From contig CM053329.1 of NCBI GenBank assembly GCA_028583605.1, positions 36,951,992 to 37,015,991 on the forward strand: a stretch of DNA of 64,000 nt, read 5' to 3'. The stretch is from Dastarcus helophoroides (Eukaryota; Arthropoda; Insecta; Coleoptera; Bothrideridae). The translations under genes and the position numbers were made by a program. The notes beneath the pieces are model-generated. The model saw only the letters and a list, made by a program, of their open reading frames with translations, was not told the origin of the DNA and made no database searches. The stretch's first letter is position 1, and each line of letters begins with the position of its first letter. Of this stretch, positions 11,178 to 22,519 are shown in pieces.

Positions 11178-12890
11178 CCAAAATTGAATTACTTGTTTTG
11201 AATAATGATAATTTAGCAAATAATCTTCATACAGGGTTTGGGGACAGGAATTAAAATCATCTCGAAAAGCCCTGGGAAAAAATACTAAAATTCACGGATT
11301 TTTTTGAAGATACTTAAAAATTTGGGAAATTTTTCTCTCAGTGATTTTCTCATGATTAGTCAAAAAGTTCTAATTGTAAAAAATTTTGAACTCGGGATTT
11401 GGCGACCAGAAACCCAGAGTTATATTTGACCGTTGTTATATTTTTCTCTATCTCCATTTTTCTACGAGTTGAAGACCACCTGAAAATTTGGGATTTTTTG
11501 CATAACTCTTAATTTCTCTGCCTAGTATTACCAGGTCCCTTTGGACGTTAGAAAGAGTTTTAAAATGTGTTTGACTTTTAATTGCCCGCGGGGCCTAAGC
11601 TAAGGGTGGTTGAAACGTTATAATTTTATAACAGTTGTTATAGATTAGGGTAAATATCGTGGCGGGACCCCTCTTTTTCGAGCTAAGCCGCCCGAAGCAC
11701 TGAATACATCATGCTAATGTGTACGTATGTCTTGATACTTGTTAATGATATAGTACGGAACAAGAAGCCGCATCCTCAAGTTCAACAATGTGTAAGGCAA
11801 CTTTTTCATGCTTAGATTATTTTTATACCTTCTACTATCATTAATAAACGAGTGCGGAGACTCGTACCTGTTTCTTAAGCAGTTTTAAAAGATCTGGCAT
11901 TACTTTCCTTTGTATGTCTTTCAGTTTATCATCGAGAAGCTTTAAAAGTATACAATCATATGACTTGTTTTTATTAATTGTAATTTGTTGTGCACATCAG
12001 CAGTTAACTTCCTCTGCAGCAGGAAAACGACTATTATCGATATGATTTTGCATAAACGATGTCTTGAGCTACATATTACTAAAAAAAAAATATTTTAAAC
12101 GCCTCAAGCTTAAATTTAATACACTTTGGAGGTAGTAACCTATTCTAATCCATATATCACATTATGAACATCTGTCTGAAAGTACTTTGCCTATCTAAGA
12201 AGCCAACTCAGGTACTTACACAGCATCTCGACTATCATGTATTACAAATATAATGGCTTATCGCATTAAACGTGAAATTAAGCTTTGGGTTTCATAACAA
12301 GTAATTGTTGGGTAAGATGATTTAAAAAGTTGTTTATAACCATTAGATGCGGTACGGTTCCGTTAGTTAAATTTGTAAATTAAATTAGACTGCCATATGA
12401 AGGTAAATAATCGTGGCAGAATACAAAAAAAAAATCATTAGTGGCGATTTGAATCTAATTATGGTATGATTTAACAACATTGAGGTGAACCTAGAAAGCT
12501 TGGACGATTAATTTTAACAACCCGAATCAAATTAGCGCCGAAAATAGCCAATCAATTAGACAATATGTTGGAATGTGCATAATTTATGTTTTAAAGCAAA
12601 ATCAATTACTATGGTAAGTTACCACATCCTAGCTTCAGTTACGACCAAAGAAACATTCGCTTGGCAATTTAACGTATTTTTTTAAAATTCTGTATTCATA
12701 TATACGTGCAGCTGTAGATTTATAATCGAAGCAAAATTAAACATGGCGATCGTAACTCCTGGTTATTTGAATGCACCTACGCATGGCTCGTACGCAGCAA
12801 AATTTCAAATCCTCCGTAGTCGTATATTAAAATGAAAATCTTCGTAATCCGACAGCCGATAATAAAGTATGGTATCAAAACGAATTTGGA

Positions 12891-13260
12891 GAATTAAGAT
12901 AGTAAATTAAAGACAATTACGTTTTCATTTTCGTAAGAGAAATATTTATTACCGCACTTTAGTTTATTACATGGAGTTAAGGACTCGAGGCGACCGAAAT
13001 AAATTGAAATTAAAGAAAAAATCGTCCCTAAAGCGTAATTTATCGCAGTCGGTGGCGATGTATAAGTCGAATTTAATTTCGCCATATGCACAAGTATCTT
13101 TGGAATTGTACATACCAATTCTGAAGGTTCTATTTCAGCATTTATTGTCATTCCTGATGATGAGTCGCCTAATCAACTTTCAAGCAAAGTACTTGCACTT
13201 ATAACGCCCACCTCAAAGTCACTTAATACCACTTTTCTTTTCGAAACTTCATCCCAAAAA
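12891..13260. other. Overlapping short open frames, no family recognised
   Basis: Open frames of 77 (+) and 85 (-) codons overlap here in sequence of fairly normal composition. Neither translation shows a motif, signal or membrane pattern I recognise, and neither has a convincing splice or start context. It could be an exon of an unrelated gene or chance. Confidence 0.2.
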
Positions 13261-13789
13261 ATTAACCTTTTCATGACATTTTTTTTCGCGAAATTTCAAC
13301 TAGTCACAACAAATTTTTAATCTGAAAATTTCAGAAACAAAATTCGAGTCTAAGTGAGCAAGATTGAAAATTCGGCTTCTAATGAAGAAGAAAATCCTAA
13401 TGTAAAAGTCCATGGAATAAATGTAAGATAAGAACTTAAATTTTAAGAACTCAAGGTCAAAAATTTAGCTGCAAAGGTGAAAACTTATGAAAAAATTAAT
13501 AATTCTGTGGTTTGGTAGATATCTAAAACAATTTAAATTAAAAAGCGAGATATTTTTAAGACAAAAGTATTTGAATATTTCCAGTGGTTTCTCGAAATGT
13601 CGATATTTTTCTTGAAATATCATACTAAGAGACTTTAAATATGATTAAATTCCCTTCAAATTTCGACTACATATTTGAATATCGAAAAATTATTAAAGCA
13701 ACCATGCTCTTAGAAACTAATGATTTTCATTCACGAACCTTCCACCAGTTGTCACAATATTTGAAGTACAAAACCTTCCTATTACTTAG

Positions 13790-14680
13790 AATTTAAAAAT
13801 TCAAATTTAATATCGAAGTTTTGCTTCAAACTGCAAATTTTAATTATGTTTTGTTTTGAATAAGTGAATATTGGCATGACGAAGTTGCTAAAATAAATCG
13901 AAATAAGTTGGAATTTCGGAAAATAGCTTTAAAATTCCATTCTATGAAAAAAATTACCTGAAATTTCCATATAAAATTTGAAGTCTTAGAATTCAAATTT
14001 AATCTTGAAACTTCATCTCAAACTAGAAAATTTAATTATTATTTGTTTTCAATAAATAGATATTGACATGGAGAAGTTATTAAAATAAATTAAAATTTAT
14101 TTGAATGTCGGAAAATAGCTCTAAAATTCTATTTTACAAAAAAAAATTTCCTGAAATTTCAGTATTAAATTTGAAGTTTTACAATTCAAATTTGATCTTG
14201 AAACTTCATCTTAAACTGGAAATTTTAATTATCTTTTGTTTTGAATAAATGAATATTGACATGGAGAAGTTATTAAAATGAATCGAAATAAGTTTGAATT
14301 TCGGAAAATAGCTCTAAAATTCTATTTTAGAAAAAAAATTGCCTGAAATTTCAGTATTAAATTTGAAATTCTATAATTCAAATTTGATTTTGAAACTTCA
14401 TCTCAAACTGGAAATTTTAATTATCTTTTGTTTTGAATAAATGAATATTGACATGGCGAAGTTATTAAAATGAATCGAAATAAGTTTGGATTTCGGAAAA
14501 TAGCTCTGAAATTATATTTAAAAAAAAAATTGCCTGAAATTTCCATATTAAATTTGAAGTTTTACAATTCAAATTTAATCTTAAAATTTCATCTCAAACT
14601 GGAAACTTTATTTATTTTTTGTTTTCAATGAAGGAATATCGGCAAAACGATGTAAATAAAATGAATTTAAATAGTTAAAT
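13790..14680. repeat. ~193 bp tandem repeat, about five copies
   Basis: The landmark GACATGGAGAAGTTATTAAA recurs at about 13875, 14064, 14257, 14450 and 14643 (last copy altered). Spacings are about 189-193. The outer copies are more diverged. The sequence before it (13260-13790) is AT-rich and related but irregular. Confidence 0.85.
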
Positions 14681-14896
14681 TTCTATTGAGTGGCATTTTC
14701 TACACCACTCAATAGGAATTCTGTGCCAGTTGCTTCTTCCACAAGTCTAGATTTAGGGTCAACTTTTTTTGTTAAGGATTGGAAATCCTTAACAAAAATC
14801 CGTTTAAAAATTTCCCCAAACAACGATTGCGTTAATGCCACCTAATAGGAATGAAATTAACGAAATTTCCCAAAGAAGGAACAGAGAATTTAAATA
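14663..14896. mobile_element. Small inverted-repeat insertion with nested hairpins
   Basis: Interrupts the 193 bp array and is flanked by GAATTTAAATA on both sides (14663-14673 and 14886-14896). It contains a perfect 11 bp inverted repeat (14683-14693 with 14705-14715), a perfect 14 bp hairpin TTTTGTTAAGGATT/AATCCTTAACAAAA with a 3 nt loop (14767-14797), and an outer near-inverted pair (CTATTGAGTGGCATT at 14683; AATGCCACCTAATAG at 14834). Probably a non-autonomous DNA element; the family is unknown. Confidence 0.55.
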
Positions 14897-15254
14897 AGTT
14901 GGAATTTCGGGAAATAGCTCTAAAATTCTATTTGAGAAAAAATTAATATAGATGTTAAATTTGAGAAAAAAAAAATAAAATTAAAATTCCTAAATAAATC
15001 TATAAAAAAATCTATAAATTTAGAAAAAAACGTCGAAGTTATCAGAAATAACTAGAAAGCTTAAATAAACGTATACAAAAAGAACTCCAGTTTCGCGAAG
15101 AAAGTTGATATTTTTAGAAAAAAATTGCAATTAGTAGAAACAATTTACAACCAGTAGAAAAATTTTGAAATTTTGAGATAAAACATGACATTTTTTAAAA
15201 TAATCATGGAATTTCAGTACAATAAAACGAGATTCGGTAAAACCTCCAAACATT

Positions 15255-15375
15255 GCTGGTCCTTGGTTATTTTCAAAAATTGAAATACAAATCTTGTCCC
15301 CTGAAACCAAGAAAGATTAAAAAACACAACAAAGGTTGCTTGGTTTCAGGGGACAAGATTTGTGTTTCAATTTTT
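15255..15375 (-). mobile_element. Centre-deleted foldback element (minus orientation)
   Basis: The plus strand begins with the reversed 3' tail (TGGTCCTTGGTTATTTTC), then one arm through CAACAAAGGTTGC, then the other arm (TTGGTTTCAGGGGACAAGAT). The hammerhead-like centre is deleted. Confidence 0.8.
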
Positions 15376-15945
15376 TCAAAATTTTTATTCAAAAAAGTCA
15401 ATATTTTAAGAAAGAATTATAAAATCTCTAGAAAAGATTAGAAGTTGTGATACATACGTAAAAGAGTTCAAAAACTAGAAATATCCTTGGATAAACTTTT
15501 TGGAGAAAAAGGCAAATTTCCAAAAAAATAGCCAAAGTCTTTAGAAAAATGTCAAGAGTTTGAAATTTATTCAAAAAATCATTCTAAAATCTCGTGAGCT
15601 AAACCAATTACGTAAAAAGGCTCAAAAGCTTATAAAAACAATATTAAGAAAAAGCAATGAAAATTTCTTTAAAAGTCAAAGTTTTGAGAAAAAAAAAGTC
15701 AAAAAGGTCAAAAATAAAGTCAAAATCTTTAGAAAAATATCGAGAGTTTGAGATAGAATATAAGATTTATTTAAAAAAATCATCGTGAAATCTCGTGAGA
15801 TAAACCAATTTCATAAAAAGCCTGAAACGTTATACAAAAACAGTATTTAGAAAAAACAATGAAAACTTTTCTAAAAGTCAAAGTTGTCAGAAAAAAAGTC
15901 AACATTTTGAGAAAAGATTTCAAAATTGCGAGGAAAAACTAGTAT

Positions 15946-16088
15946 CTTTCTGAAGATGATAGTTTGGCTATGCAAACGCGTTAGAGCAACATTTGTTGTT
16001 TTTCAATCTTTCTTGGTTTCAGGAAACAAGATTTGTATTTCAATTTTCTAAGGTAACCAAGTACCAGTCCGTTCCACAAAAAAAACTA
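15946..16088 (+). repeat. Foldback repeat, right half with 3' tail
   Basis: Centre (TCTGAAGATGATAGTTTGGC), right arm, tail (GTACCAGTCCGTTCCAC) and an A-run. Confidence 0.8.
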
Positions 16089-16153
16089 GTAAATTTAGGA
16101 CAAATATCGAATTATTCAAAAACTTTTAGAGCAAACTTGCGAAAAAAGTAAAT

Positions 16154-16256
16154 TGAAATACAGAACTTGTCCCCCGAAACCAAGAAAGGTGATGGATCTT
16201 TCTTGGTTTCAGGGGACAAGTTCTGTATTTCAAGGACCAGTTCGTTTCATCAAAAT
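16154..16256 (+). mobile_element. Miniature centre-deleted foldback element with 7 bp duplication
   Basis: Both arms are nearly perfect inverted repeats around GGTGATGGATC, followed by a shortened tail (AAGGACCAGTTCGTTTCATC) and AAAAT. AGTAAAT flanks it at 16147-16153 and 16257-16263. The empty site can be recognised in the related repeat near 25020-25045. Confidence 0.75.
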
Positions 16257-16479
16257 AGTAAATAATTTCCTAAAAAATGTCAAAATTTTCAGGTAAAATA
16301 AGAGATTTATTAAAAAAATCATAAACATTTAGCGAAATACAACAGAATCCGTAAGAAGCTTCAATATTTCGTAGCATCATTATTTAGAAAAAAAAATACA
16401 GATTTTTCAAAAATTCAAAACTTTTAAAAAAGAGATCAGTTATTAAAAAAGAATTTCAACATTTTCTGAAAATAACTAT

Positions 16480-19440
16480 AAATTCTGAGACAAACGTCGA
16501 ACTTCTTTAAATAAATCTTTATAGAAAAGTCCAAATTTCGCAAAAAAGTCGAAATTCTAGAAAAAAGTTGAAATTTTGGGATAAATCCTAAATTTATTTA
16601 AAACGTTTTTTTTTGTTTCCATGTTGATTTGTTTTTTTCAAAATTTTCGTAATGTTTTAAATAAGCTTCCAAATTTGCCTTCATTGTTCTCCATTTAATG
16701 TAAATTTAATAAGAAACTTAAAAACTGCAAACATTATTCAGAAAAGAATTCGAAATTTCGCTAAAAGTCAAAACTTTAAGAGATTTTCAGTACAAACAAA
16801 AAGTTTTGCGACAAACTTCGAAGTAAAAACTTTTTTAGATGAATATTTATAGAAAAGTGCAAATTGCGCAAAAGAAGTCTTAATTTCTAGAAGAAAGTTG
16901 AGATTTTGAAATAAATCCGTGAATTTATTAAAAACATGTTTGTCTTTGTTTGTTTTCGTATTGTTTTGTCTTTCCCAGAATTTTCTTAATATTTTTAGTA
17001 AATTTCCAAATTTATCTCCATTGTTCTCCATTTAATGTAAATTTAATAAGAAACCTAAAAACTGCAAACATTATTTAGAAAAAGATTCAAATTTTCGATA
17101 AAAGTCAAAATTTTGAGAAAAAGCGTCAATATTTTGAGAAAAAATATCCAGATATTATCAGTATAAACTAAAAGTTTTGAGACAAACATCAAAGTAATAA
17201 CTTCTTTAGATGAATATTTGTAGAAAAGTGCCAATTTCGCAAAAGAAGTCGAAATTTATAGAAAAAAGTTGAAATTTTGCAATAACTCCCGAAATTTATT
17301 AAAAACATGTTTGTCTTTGTTTGTTTTCGTATTGTTTTGTTGTCTTTCCCGGGATTTTATTAATGTTTTTAATAAATTTCCAAATTTACCTCCATTGTTC
17401 TCCATATAATGGAAATTTCCTAAAAAAACCTAAAAACTGCAAAATTATTTAGAAAAAAATTCAAAATTTGGCTAAAAGTCAAAATTTTGAGAAAAAAGGG
17501 TCAATATTTTGAGCAAAACTCTCGAGATTTTCAAAAAAAAACTAGAAGTTTGAGACAAACGTCGAAGTAAAAATTTCTTTGGATGAATATTTATAAAAAA
17601 AGTGCAAATTTCGCAAAAGAAGTCGAAATTTCTAGAAAAAAGTTGAAGTTTTGAGATAAATCCCAAATTTATTTAAAAGGTGTTTGTTTTTTTTTTTGTT
17701 TTCGTGTTGATTTGTTTCTTTTCCCAAAATTTTCGTAATGTTTTTTAATATGTTTTCGAATTTCCCTCCATTGTTCTCCATTTAATGTAAATTTTGTAAA
17801 AAACTTAAAAACTGCAAACATTATTCAGAAAAGAACTCGAAATTTCGCGAAAAATCAAAATTTTGAGAAAAAAATTGCGAGATTTTCAGAACAAACTCAA
17901 AAGTTTTGAGACAAACGTCGAAGTTTGAAGTTTGAAGTTCTTCTCTAGATGAATATTTATAGAAAAGTGCAAATTTCGCGAAAGAAGTCGAAATTTCTGA
18001 AAGAAAGTTGAAATTTTGAAATAAATCCCTGAATTTATTAAAAACATGTTTGTCTTGTTTGTTTCCGTATTGTTTTGTTGTCTTCCCCAGCATTTTCTTA
18101 ACGTTTTTAATAAATTTCCAAATTTATCTCCATTGTTCTCCATTTAAAAACTGCAAACATTATTTGGAAAAAAATTCGAAATTTCTTGAAAAGTCAAAAT
18201 TTTGAGAAATTTTTTTCTCTCAATACATTGAAAATATCAGTTTGAGAAAAAATCTCGAAATTTTCAGAAAAAATAAGAAGTTTTGAGGCAAACGTCGAAG
18301 TAAAAGCTTCTTTAAATAAATCTTTAAAGAAAAGTCCAAATTTTCGCAAAAAAATTCGAATTTTCTAGAAAAGCATTGAAATTTTGGAATAAATCTCGAA
18401 ATTTATTAAAAATCTCTTTGTTTTTGTTTGCTTCAGCGTTGTTTTGTTTCTTTCTTAAAATTTACATAATGTTTTAAATAAATTTCCAAATTTATTTCCA
18501 TTGTTCTCCATTTAATGGAAATTTTGTAAAAAAACTTAAGAACTGCAAACATTGTTTAGAAAAAAATTCGAAATTGCGCGAAAAGTCAAAATTTTGAGAA
18601 GTTTTTTTCTCTCAATACATTGAAAATATCAGTTTGAGAAAAAATCTCGAAATTTTCAAAAAAAGTAAGAAGTTTTGAGACAAACGTCGAATTAAAAGCT
18701 TTTTTAAATAAATCTTTAAAGAAAAGTCGAAATTTCGCAAAAAAAGTCGAAATTTCTTGAAAAACATTGAAATTTTGGGATAAATCCCTAAATTTATTAA
18801 AAACCTGTTTGTTTTTGTTTGCTTCAGTGCTGTTTTGTTTCTTTCCCAAAATTTACATAATGTTTTAAAAAAATTTCCAAATATATCTCCATTGCTCTTC
18901 ATTTAATGGAAATTTCGTAAAAAAACTTAAAAACTGCAAACTTTATTTAGAAAAAAATTCGAAATTTCGCGAAAAGTCAATATTTTTGACAATTTTTTGT
19001 CTCTCAAAACATTGAAAAAGTCAGTGTGAGAAAAATCTCGAAATTTTCAGAAAAAATAAGAAGTTTTAAGACAAACGTTTGTAGTAAAAGCATCTTTAAA
19101 TTAAACTTTAAAGAAAAATCCAAATTTCGCAAAAAAAAGTCGAAATTTCTAGAAAAACATTAAAATTTTGGGATCAATCCCGAAATTTATTACAGACCTG
19201 TTTGTTTTTGTTTGCTTCAATATTGTTTCGTTTCTTTACCAAAATTTACATAATGTTTTAAATAAATTTCCAAATTTATCTCCATTGTTTTCCATTTAAT
19301 GGAAACTTAGAACTTAGAAACTGCAAATATTATTTAAACAAAAAATCGAAATTTTTGGAAGTCAACAATTTGAGAGAAAAAAAATTTCTCAAAATTTTGC
19401 CTTTTCGCGACATTTCGATTTTTTGATTAAATAATATTTG
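16480..19440. repeat. ~370 bp tandem repeat array, about eight copies
   Basis: The landmark CATTGTTCTCCATTTAATG recurs at about 16682, 17021, 17392, 17770, 18130, 18500, 18891 (altered) and 19282, with spacings of about 340-392. Each unit includes GAGACAAACGTCGAAGTAAA and a T-rich GTTTGTCTTTGTTTG stretch. Short minus-strand frames starting M-E-N-N-G-D recur because the repeat recurs; they change frame between units. Confidence 0.9.
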
Positions 19441-19708
19441 CAATGTCCAAGTTGTTTTACGAAATTTCCAGAAAAAAACTAACGATAAATTCTAAATTTG
19501 CTCTGGAAACTCAGAATTTTTTTTTGAAGTTTCAACTTTCTTTCAGAAATTTTTACAACTCTGATTTTTTTTTGGGAAATTTCTATATTTTTCCAACATC
19601 GTGTCGAAGTTTCTCTCAAAATTTTGATTTTTTCATGATATTCTGGCTTTTCCAAAAATGTTTTAATAACAAAGATTTAAAGTTTTTTCGAGAAGTTTCA
19701 GCTTCATT
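19441..19708. other. T-rich degenerate sequence at the end of the 370 bp array
   Basis: Strand composition switches from A-rich to T-rich at about 19.4 kb. A 102-codon plus-strand frame here is low-complexity (Phe, Leu, Asn) and is not credible as a gene. Confidence 0.55.
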
Positions 19709-19836
19709 TTTTGGTGGACTGGTCCTTCGTTATCTTCAAAAATTGAAATAGAAATCTTGCTCCCTGAAACAAAGAAAGATTAAAAAAAGCAACAAAGGTT
19801 GCTCTAACTCGTTTCGATAGCCAAGCTATGATCTTC
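19709..19836 (-). repeat. Foldback repeat, right half (minus orientation)
   Basis: Reversed 3' tail (TGGTGGACTGGTCCTTCGTT), arm and hammerhead-like centre (CGATAGCCAAGCTATG). A tail-like fragment lies at about 19880-19912. Confidence 0.8.
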
Positions 19837-19929
19837 TTAATTACGATCCTAAATTTATGGTACTATTTTAAGAATCACCTTGCATATCAATTATTGAAAA
19901 TCACCAAGGACTACTCCCTCTCCCCACCG

Positions 19930-20257
19930 TGCAAAAAAGAGAATTTTCGGTTAACTAAATTTTAAGAAAAAATAAGAAATTTCCTTGAACAAGGCTTTTA
20001 GAGAAAAACCTAAATTTGACGAAAGCAGTCGAAATTAGAAGTCGTTTTAAAAATAAATATTTGGGGGGAAAGTTTCAGTACTAATTTTATATTCTGTCTT
20101 TATGATAAGCATTAGGTGATGCTCGATTTCTCATCATTGTTATCTCTAAAGCAATGAGCCCGCAATGTAGTCCTTGAATCTTGCTTTGATGGATCTCGCA
20201 GTCTGTCCTGCATATGATATTTTTTGCAACTAATTTTATAGATGCATGAAGTTTATG
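19930..20257. other. Intergenic, nothing recognised
   Basis: AT-rich sequence without a repeat or open frame I can support. Confidence 0.5.
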
Positions 20258-20392
20258 CAATAAAAAATGAAATCCAAATCTTGTCTCCTGAAACCAAGAA
20301 AGATTAAAAAAAACAACAAAGTTTGCTCTGACGCATTTCGTTTAAAGATAAACAAGAACCAGTCCGTTTCACCAAAAAAAAAGGTTTATGCA
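20258..20392 (+). mobile_element. Foldback element with deleted centre
   Basis: Left arm (TGAAATCCAAATCTTGTCTC…) through GTTTGCTCTGACGCATTTCG, then directly the 3' tail (GATAAACAAGAACCAGTCCG TTTCACC) and nine A. Confidence 0.75.
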
Positions 20393-20399
20393 ATACCTT

Positions 20400-21940
20400 T
20401 TGTAGGGATAGATTTTTCCTCCTTTTAACTAAATGGGGAATATCAATCACGATAGACTTTAAAAAACTATATGGTATCATGTCAGTGGAATTGAATCATG
20501 CGAGAGTTCTTAACATATAGTAATTAATTAATCTAATGCATTTAATGATTGCATTAGTTGGCACCAAATAAAAACATGTCTCGTTAAAAGCATACTAAAA
20601 CTGAAACTAGTTCAGACAAAAAATCTTGCGTGCCTAACACAAACTTTTTAATATGCATGCAGCTGCTTCTTGAGAGGGTTACTTCAGCTTAGTCATAACC
20701 ACAAATTTTGCTCAAATTATGCAAGGAAGTGAGTAGTGTTGAATTGAGATTAGACTTGGAAATTCGTCTACTTAGAAATGAGTCATTGACTAATTGTCAC
20801 CAATGAGGTGATTCATGCGTGATTTTTTTAACTACAGTTTGATGAGTTGTGTGTGACTTGTTTACTTATGACATTGGTTATTAATTAAATGTTCTATAAT
20901 GAAATAGTCGACAAAATGACAATATTTGCAACCATTTACCATAGACTTGTTTCAACTTTCATCACTTTGGTAGGGCCACTGCAAACATTCCCAGTTTAGG
21001 TCACCCATACAAATACTCAAGAGATGTAAATCCTACTGAATTATTTGTAACTGATTTTTGACTTCAGCATCAGCTATTTTTCACTCAACGACATCAAATA
21101 TCTTGCTACAATATGTTGAATTTTCAAAGCAAGATATGTGGGGTTTTTTTCTCATCTGAAAGTCTGAGGACGTTCAAGTGGCTTCTTCCTACGAATCAAC
21201 AGTTCTCCTTTAGAGAAAACGTTTAACAAGTGATGAATATTTTGCATTTATGATGTAAACATTGATCCTGGGATCCTGGGATGACCAGTGGTGGTTCTGT
21301 TTTGATGGCCACCTACCAAGTGAGTATAGTGAACGGTAGATATGACTATGGCATAGATAAAATCTACTTTACTGTTTTCCGATAATTAATGCTACTTTAC
21401 TAATGATCGTAATAGATTCGCTTCCGTTAAGCTCGGAGATATCCAATCAATGCAGTCCGTGTTTTCAATCACAACATTAATATTTATGACGGGCTGTTTC
21501 TCTTCGTATGTTGGCTACACGTTAGCCGCTTCGATAATAAATATTTGCGTTCTACGTACACGTCAAATCTATAATGGAATCTTTGTACAAACACATATGA
21601 GTTGCATGAAAAATGCAATGACCCTCGCAGTAGTTATCAGGTTCTCGACTAGCAAATTAATGCAATCTCGTAGCGTAATTACTGGGGAGGGCGACCAGCC
21701 GATGTACCGTTAGTGCACTTGCCTCTAGGAAGTTGCTAGTTCCAAGTAATAGAAGAAGTGGACAAACGCCGCATGAGTTTACGCTAAACGGAATTACGGG
21801 ACTAGAAGTCCATACATTTTAAGGTGTCAGTTGGTCGTCGTTGAAATTCCCTTGAAAGTTGCTTACATAGCCAAATTTTTTAAACTCTGTGGCTTAGCTT
21901 TTTCAGTCTAATTATTCAATAAGGTACCGCTGGAAGCTAA
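20400..21940. other. Mostly single-copy sequence with a diverged hammerhead-bearing segment
   Basis: Composition is more ordinary here. About 20870-21130 is a diverged relative of the 1.6 kb unit (see the hammerhead entry at 20925). An 87-codon frame at 21450-21713 (+) has no recognisable motif or splice context; I do not call it a gene. Confidence 0.5.
20925..20986 (-). ncRNA. Degenerate hammerhead, solitary copy
   Basis: On the minus strand: outer stem I TTTGCA/TGCAAA, inner CCA/TGG, GTGATGA in place of CTGATGA, a collapsed stem II (AAGTT), intact GAAAC, then AAGTC and TATGG. The downstream ATTATAGAACATTTAAT matches the segment after the hammerheads at 55.9 kb and in the 1.6 kb repeats. 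A changed C3 and a lost stem II predict no activity. Confidence 0.55.
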
Positions 21941-22014
21941 AAACTGTAATAATAATAAAACTCCAAGCACTGACTCATAGACAACGTTCTCGCCGTTCGT
22001 CAGTTATAAATACA

Positions 22015-22515
22015 ATGAGTGAGCAAGAGGTTCATCCGCATGTTGCGCAGAGCATTATTATTAAATTTCTTGCCATTGAAGGCGTAAAGCCCGCCAAAAT
22101 TCTTCGTAGACTAGAAGCACAGTGTGGGGATACTTTATTAAAGAACACTCAAGTCTAAGAATGGCACAAAAATTTTTTGGAAGGACTCAAGTTGAAAATG
22201 AACCCAACGAACCAGTGTGACTGCCGATAAGATTGATGCTATTCAACGCCTTTTGGAAGGTCATCGCCGTTTAACTGTTGGTGAAATTGTAGCTTAGATA
22301 GGAATAAGTTTTGGGAATGATCAAACCATTATTACAAATGAGCTGGAGTTTCGAAAAATTTCTGCCAGGTGGGTACCCCGTCTTGTGACTGAAGAACAGA
22401 ATCAACAACGCCTAGAGATTTGTCAGCGCCATCTTGGACTTATCACCATGCGATTATCATATGTTTGAACCACTGAAAGAAGCCCTAGGAGATGAGTAAT
22501 TCAATGATGATGCTG
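22015..22515 (+). pseudogene. Mariner transposase pseudogene with internal deletion
   Basis: Starts at ATG 22015. Frame 1 gives a mariner-like N-terminal helix-turn-helix region (motifs VKPAKILRRLEAQ and EWHKNFLEGL) broken by TAA at 22156. After a frameshift near 22215 the text continues with VTADKIDAIQRLLEGHRRLT, then an in-frame stop, then ELEFRKISARWVP and ICQRHL. At about 22440-22452 it jumps to DYHMFEPLKEALG, a C-terminal motif. The central catalytic region with the first two Asp residues is therefore missing. Several stops plus the deletion make it inactive. It is a different copy from the one at 845-1003. Confidence 0.88.
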
Positions 22516-22519
22516 CCCC

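Larger units (their letters stand above)
9840..12890. other. Intergenic sequence of more ordinary composition, no gene recognised
   Basis: Less repetitive than its surroundings. It contains a possible hAT terminus (10027-10051), a ~120 bp tandem duplication (10506-10728) and foldback fragments (10860-11177). Between 11.2 and 12.9 kb I see no repeat, RNA gene or supported open frame. Confidence 0.55.
14950..16480. repeat. A-rich sequence with a ~200 bp duplication and foldback copies
   Basis: AAAATCTCGTGAG and its surroundings occur at about 15585 and 15787 (two copies, ~200 bp apart). The rest is A-rich degenerate sequence carrying three foldback copies, listed separately. Confidence 0.6.

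Noticed and set aside
21450..21713. 87-codon plus-strand frame in single-copy-like DNA
   Set aside because: No recognisable motif, no splice context, and length within chance for this region.
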